DNA of 64,000 nt, from contig NC_044995.1 in NCBI RefSeq assembly GCF_008728515.1, positions 12,783,104 through 12,847,103 on the forward strand, read 5' to 3'. Of this stretch, positions 58,910 through 64,000 are shown in pieces (positions within the stretch are counted from its first letter, which is position 1; every line of letters starts with the position of its first letter). The translations under genes were made by a program, and so were the position numbers. Source of the DNA: Papio anubis. Taxonomy: Eukaryota; Chordata; Mammalia; Primates; Cercopithecidae. A model generated the notes under the pieces. The model saw nothing but the letters and a program-made list of their open reading frames with translations. It searched no databases and was not told where the DNA came from.

Positions 58910-59205
58910 TTTTTTTTTCTTTTTGAGATGGAGTCTTGCCCTGTTGCCCAGGCTGGAGTGCAGTGGCAAGATCTCGGCTCACTGCGACCTCCATCTCCAG
59001 GTTCAAACAATTCTCCTGCCTCAGCCTTCAGAGTAGCTAGGATTACAGGCACCCGCCACCCCACCTGGATAATTTTTGTATTTTTAGTAGAGACGGGGTT
59101 TCACCATGCTGGCCAGGCTGGTCTTGAATTCCTGACCTCAGGTGATCTGACCACCTCGGCCTCCCAAAGTGCTGGGATTACAGGCGAGAGCCACCGCGCC
59201 CGGCC
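58910..59205 (-). mobile_element. Alu
   Basis: Antisense, full-length. Confidence 0.92.
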
Positions 59206-59237
59206 CCATGCTTGGATAATCTAAAAAAAAATATTTT

Positions 59238-59362
59238 TTTTGTACCGATAGGGTCTCACTTTTGCTGCCCAGGCTGGTCTCAAACTCATGGCTTCAAGTG
59301 ATCTTCCTGCCCTGTCCTCCTGAAGTGCTGGGATTACAGGTGAGAACCACTGTGCATGGCCA
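59238..59362 (-). mobile_element. Alu monomer (old)
   Basis: GTACCGATAGGGTCTCACTT to TGTGCATGGCC. Confidence 0.75.
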
Positions 59363-59365
59363 ATG

Positions 59366-60470
59366 GAAACTTCTGAAGCTAAAATGCACACAGGAAAAAA
59401 TAATAACCGAAAAATGGTGGCAAGAATTTTCTAAAATTCATGACAAACAGCACAGATTCAGGAAGCTCAGATAGCACCAATGGTCAACAAGTACATGAAA
59501 AGATCCCCAATATCAGCAATCATCAGAGAAATGAAAATTAAGATCACAGTGAGGTCCTGCCACACACCCACTATAACAGTTGAAAAGTGTTGACAAATGA
59601 TTTCACTTACATAAGGTACCTAGAGTAGCCAAATCCATAGAGAAAGAAAGTAGAATGGTGTTTGTCAGGGGCATGGAGGGGGAACGGGAAGTTATTGGTT
59701 AATAGGTATACTTTAAAATGGTTAAGATAGTAAATTTTGTGTGTATTTTACCACAATTAAAATTAATAGTTTGGGCCGGGCAGGATGACTCATGCCTGTA
59801 ATCCCAGCACTTTGAGCAGCTGAGGCAGGTGGACCATTTGAGTCCAGGAGGCTGGGAGATCAGCCTAGGCAACACGCAAGAAACCTGTCTCTACTAAAAA
59901 ATACAAAAAAAAAAAAAAAAAAAAAAAAAAAATTAGCTGAGCATGGTGGTGTGCACCTGTAATCCTGGCTTCTGGGGAGGCTAAGGCAGGACCGCTTAAC
60001 CCAGGAGGTGAGGCTGCAGTGAGCCAGATCACGCCACTGCACTCCAGCCTGGGTGACACAATCAGACTCTGTCTAAAAAAAATAAAATAATTTTAAAATA
60101 TTTTAAGTGTTGGAAAGAATGCAGAGCCACTGGAACATTCATACATTGCTGGTGGGACTATAAGTAGTAAAATAGCTTTGGAAAATAGTTCCTTGGTTTC
60201 TTATGAAGTTAAACATATAATTGCTTACTTCTAGTTTTCACCTAAGAAAAATGAAAACCTGTGTCCCAAACCAAAATTTTACACAATGTTCATAGTAATT
60301 TCATTCAATAGCTAAAAAATCTGAAAACAACCAAAATGTCCAACCACAGGATGATGGAAAAATCAACTGCCCTACATCCATATAATGGAATCCTACTTCA
60401 CAATAAAGGGGATCATGGATAACTCTCATTATCAACAAAATGATGAGCAAAAGAAACCAGGCACAGAAGA
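59366..60470 (+). mobile_element. Old L1 3' fragments
   Basis: AATCATCAGAGAAATGAAAA, GTTTGTCAGGGGCATGG and GCTGGTGGGACTATAAGTAG. Split by the Alu at 59773. Confidence 0.7.
59773..60085 (+). mobile_element. Alu (older)
   Basis: Sense; long A-run between the arms, 59907-59932. Confidence 0.85.
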
Positions 60471-62824
60471 GTTTGTACTACTGTGATTGCATCTATTAGA
60501 AGTTCTAGAAAAGTCAAAACTAATCCATACTGACAAGAAGCTAAAATAGATTTGAACCTGGCTCCCAAACCAGTTTTCTGATGGGGCAGAGGTGGAGTTG
60601 TTGACTGCAGGGAAGCACAAGGGAACTGTGAGGGGTGATTGAAATGCCCTATATCCTGCTGCACCCAAGCAAGTATCTTACACATGTTCACTTACCTAAC
60701 ATGTGCTGCCTCAGCCCCACTGTGGTGGGCAGTGGACTGGCTCAGCAGCGAACAAAATGCACAAGTGCCCTTCCCCGGGGAGCTGACTTTCAGTGAGAGA
60801 GGTAAGCATGTGTAGAACAGCTCCACCTCCCGGGTACCCACGTGGACCAGGCCACCAAAGGTCTGAGTCACGACTTATTAGACTTAGCAGTTGCCTCCTG
60901 ATCCTCCCAGAACAGGAGAGAATGGGAAGCTTAGGAGGAGCTGCTACAAGGCCGTCTCCTGCTTGCCTCTTTCTGACTGTGAGGCTATCATGTGACTGTT
61001 TCTGTTTGCCCCCAACCTTCTGATGAGGCGTGAGGACACCTGCCTTTCCCTCGCCCTCGGGGTACAGGTGCAGACAATACAGCTGCTTAGCTGCAGTCTG
61101 GAATTGGACTCTCAGCAAACGGATGTCCCCAACTCGTGTTGCAGTTCTGTGGCCCCCTTCATTTTAGTGTCCTTTTTGGGTGTGTGGGACAGGACCAGAG
61201 AGCTGGCACCTTTGGCTACTTTTTAATGCCTATGTAAACCATAAACTATCTAAATCCGTATGGGGCTTATTGTCTCTTTACTGACTGAACCTTTGCTCTG
61301 TCAGCAGTGTGTTGACAACATTAATCAAATCACACTAGCAAATGTAAACTGGCAACTGTGATCGGGGGTATAAAGGTGGCATCTTTGTTGGATGTTGATC
61401 GAGCTCCCCTTGATTCTCTGCATTTCAGGACCTCTGGATCAGTCCTCTTTTCTGTCTTCTAGGGGCTCAGGTGACCACAGCAATTGACACTCTCCTTTTA
61501 GTGAAAAGAAGTCTCATTATGACTGCACCTTCTCTGCAGTTATGACTAAATGCACCCATTTTCCCTGCATTTGCACCAACTGACCGTAGACTGAAAGCCG
61601 GAAGAGCAACTGCAATTCCTGCCATGTGAGATCATCCCCCTTCACATTAGTGCCCCCATGTTCAAGGAGTCGTCCCTGACTCTTCTCTATGAGGACCTTC
61701 CCCACAAGGAAGCTGGCACTCTGGCTTGTGGTGTTCATTGCCCTCAGGTCCTGGCCCTTTTCTGTCCTGGGGCCTCACCTCCAACTAGGATGGCCTGGGA
61801 GTCCAGCTCAAGCCAGAGGTGGTAGACTGGATCAAAATTTTCCAGACAGCTTATTAAAAATAAATAACACTTAGGAGCATTGCCAAACATCAGTGTTTCA
61901 GCCTAGGTCTCATTGTTTGCCACACTGAAATTCAATCACTGAGACAATGCATATAGCCGGAGAAGAAAGACAAGTCTCAAATCCACCCCTCCCTACTGAC
62001 TAAAGTTAGAGGTTATATAGCAGGGAAGGAAAACGGGAGGGGCAAGGAAGAGGAGTTGGTCAACATGGGTAGCAGCTGCATCTCACTGTCCAGATGTCAT
62101 CTCAAAAGCATCAGTTCCCCACATAGGTTGGTTTCCTGAGAAAGGAACTCACATATGACTAATGTAAATTTCTCAAGCTTCAGTTTTATGAGGAAAAAAT
62201 CAGATCAGTTTCAATAGGTCCAGTCCATTGCCACAATCTAGAAGCTGGGTGATTTCTCAGCAGCCCTGCACATGGTCTGCTGTAGACTGAGAAGCACAGC
62301 AATGGACCTCCTGGAGGTTGGTCTCGTGGGGCAGTTTGCCCTGGTCCCTTTGTTGGGTGCCTCTTTGAGTCTCCTGACCTGCATGTGGGACCAGGGAGGG
62401 TAACCCCTGGTTTCTTGATTTTCCCTGGCTCTAGGATAAAATCCAAAGGTGTCCAGAAACCTCTTCCTCAGGCTCTAGCCCGTTCCCTCACTCCCCTGCC
62501 TAGGCTCACCCTCCCACTGAGGAAGCCCCATTGGCCAGACATGACCTGTCTCCCACCCTAATGTCCAGCTTCTAGGTCTTTGTTGGTGCAGCTAACACTT
62601 ATTGAGAGCTAAGTAAATCTCAGGCATTGTGGTTTCAACTTAAACCTTTATTTGGTTTAAAGTTCACAACAGTTCTGCAGATGAGTCCTAGAGACAGTGA
62701 CATGGTTAAAGGCATAGACTCGAGTTAGACTCTACAGGTTCACATCCCCACCTGGCTGACAATCAATCACCTCTGTGCTCTACAGCATGTGTCTCCGTTT
62801 GTCCAATATTAGAATGGATGCCTA
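60471..62824. other. Unassigned DNA with L2/MIR-like scraps
   Basis: L2-like CTCAGCAGCGAACAAAATGC..GGGGAGCTGAC at 60.74-60.79 kb. MIR-like GCATAGACTCGAGTTAGACT..ACAGGTTCACATCCC at 62.71-62.75 kb. Otherwise nothing recognised. Confidence 0.5.
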
Positions 62825-63105
62825 GGCCGGGCGCGGTGGCTCACGCCTGTAATCCCAGCACTTTGGGAGGCCGAGGCGGGCTGGATCACAAGGTCAGGAT
62901 CGAGACCAGCGGCGGAAACCCCCGCCTCTACTGCACAGAAAAATTAGCCGGGCGCAGTGGCGGCTCTCTGCAGTCCCAGCTACCGGGAGGCTGAGGCAGG
63001 AGAATGGCGTGAACCCGGGAGGCGGAGCTTGCAGTGAGCCGCAGATTGCACCACTGCACTCCAGCCTGGGTGACAGAGCAAGACTCCGCCTCAAAAAAAA
63101 AAAAA
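62825..63105 (+). mobile_element. Alu with many small indels
   Basis: Starts as consensus, then CGGCGGAAACCCCCGCCTCT, GTGGCGGCTCTCTGCAGTCC: losses and insertions inside a copy that is otherwise near consensus. Confidence 0.85.
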
Positions 63106-63235
63106 AGAATGGATGCCTAATGGCATGACTTTCCCAGTGATAAGTGTAAAGAACATACCGGTCTCGCACACTTCAGAATCTTGCAAGAATTTAGTACTAT
63201 CTCTGTTTTACAGACTCCACAATGCAGGAGAATGC

Positions 63236-63495
63236 CAGGATGGAGCTTCACTTTGTTGCCCAGGCTGGAGTGCGTGGGTGCACCGCTCACTGTAACCTCC
63301 GGCAGTTCCCGAAACAGTGGTTTCCTCCTGCTCAGCCTGCGAGTAGTTAGACAGAGCGCCTCGCCACCACGCTTCGGCTGGCTCAGCTGCAGAGACAGGG
63401 CTCATTGTTGGTGCCAGGCTGGTCTTGAACTCCCCACCTCAGGTGATCCACCCGCCCTGCCTCCCAAAGTGCTCGGGTTACAGGCGTGGTTTCTC
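63236..63495 (-). mobile_element. Badly damaged Alu
   Basis: Clear ends (TTGTTGCCCAGGCTGGAGTG; CCTCCCAAAGTGCT) with a heavily altered middle. Confidence 0.7.
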
Positions 63496-63627
63496 ACGCG
63501 TCTCGCCGGACAATGCAGGAGCCAACCAAAGGACCAGGCTGGCTAGGGTAAATCAGCTGCCCCACGTGACCACCCTTAGTGCAGTCCTGTGCAGGGTAGA
63601 GGTCTGAGCCAAAGAGAGGTTTCCTGG

Positions 63628-63888
63628 CCAGGCGCCAGGCTCAAGCCTGTAATCCCAGCATCCCTTGGGGAGGCCAAGACGGGCAGATCATGAGGTCAGG
63701 AGATCAAGACCATCCTGGCTAACACGGTGAAACCCCGCTCTCTACTAAAAATACAAAAACTAGCTACAGGTATGGTGCCTGTAGTCCCAGCTACTGGGAG
63801 GCTGAGGCAGGAGAATGGCTGTGAACTCGGGAGGCGGAGCTTGCAGCCACTGCACTCCAGCCTGGGCGACAGACGGTGACTCTGTCTC

Positions 63889-63918
<30 letters not shown>
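63628..63918 (+). mobile_element. Alu with small indels
   Basis: CTCAAGCCTG present; CATCCCTTGGGGAGGCC, CCGCTCTCTACT and other one- to three-base changes; 35-base A-tail. Confidence 0.85.
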
Positions 63919-63922
<4 letters not shown>

Positions 63923-64000
63923 GGCTCTTGTGTGTACAGTAGAAGGCAATTTTGTTATTTTTATTTCATGACCAATTCATTAAGAATGTTTCCAAACAGT

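Noticed and set aside
1850..63900. Many 60-120-codon open frames with LPRLECSGAISAHCN or VIPALWEAEAGGS
   Set aside because: These are the standard translations of Alu on either strand, not genes.

Overview
The window is primate genomic DNA from an Old World monkey (macaque/baboon type). It is packed with Alu, L1 and MaLR repeats, has spliced KRAB zinc-finger genes with CpG-island promoters, and matches the subtelomeric zinc-finger cluster of chromosome 19q. The monkey assignment rests on several Alu copies (23.7, 26.8, 28.4, 58.5 kb) that carry the CTCAAGCCTG and GATCCGGCCACTGC variants I associate with cercopithecid AluY subfamilies, and on a solo betaretrovirus-type LTR at 13.0-13.5 kb that looks young. 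Two genes are recognised from memory of the human proteins: ZNF584 (+, coding 10,348-18,463) and ZNF132 (-, coding 42,551-36,092). Both encode a KRAB-A domain followed by tandem C2H2 fingers and are predicted nuclear, DNA-binding, TRIM28-recruiting repressors. No alignment was run. Layout: 0-4.2 kb is intergenic DNA with a MaLR-type LTR broken by Alus. 4.2-4.75 kb is a small CpG-rich promoter-like patch with two RFX X-box-like sites. 5.5-7.5 kb is L1/Alu. 8.78-8.89 kb holds an antisense decayed KRAB exon. 9.1-10.4 kb is the ZNF584 CpG island and first exon. 11.1 kb is its KRAB exon. 12.4-16.6 kb is an antisense L1 in the intron, broken by Alus and by the solo LTR. 17.5-18.5 kb is the finger exon. 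19-31 kb is repeat-dominated. 31.3-33.9 kb is a decayed, tandem-duplicated copy of the end of ZNF132. 35.5-43.1 kb is ZNF132. 42.4-43.6 kb is a CpG island driving ZNF132 leftwards and probably, once, a rightward partner. 44.6-47.3 kb is that partner's decayed KRAB exon and fingers, with further finger scraps at 54.2 and 58.2 kb. The rest is L1, Alu and unassigned DNA. The most interesting structure is mirror symmetry. ZNF584 and ZNF132 face each other and share a promoter element (ZNF143-type box, about 40 bp, CCTTGGCAACG) in the same orientation relative to each gene. Each also has, on the far side of its promoter, a divergent dead KRAB exon, and the two dead exons resemble each other more than either live exon over part of their length. 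This fits an inverted duplication of an ancestral divergent KRAB-ZNF pair in which both inner genes lived and both outer genes died. In addition, a piece of each promoter region has been copied into nearby gene sequence (103 bp in ZNF584, 121 bp at ZNF132).
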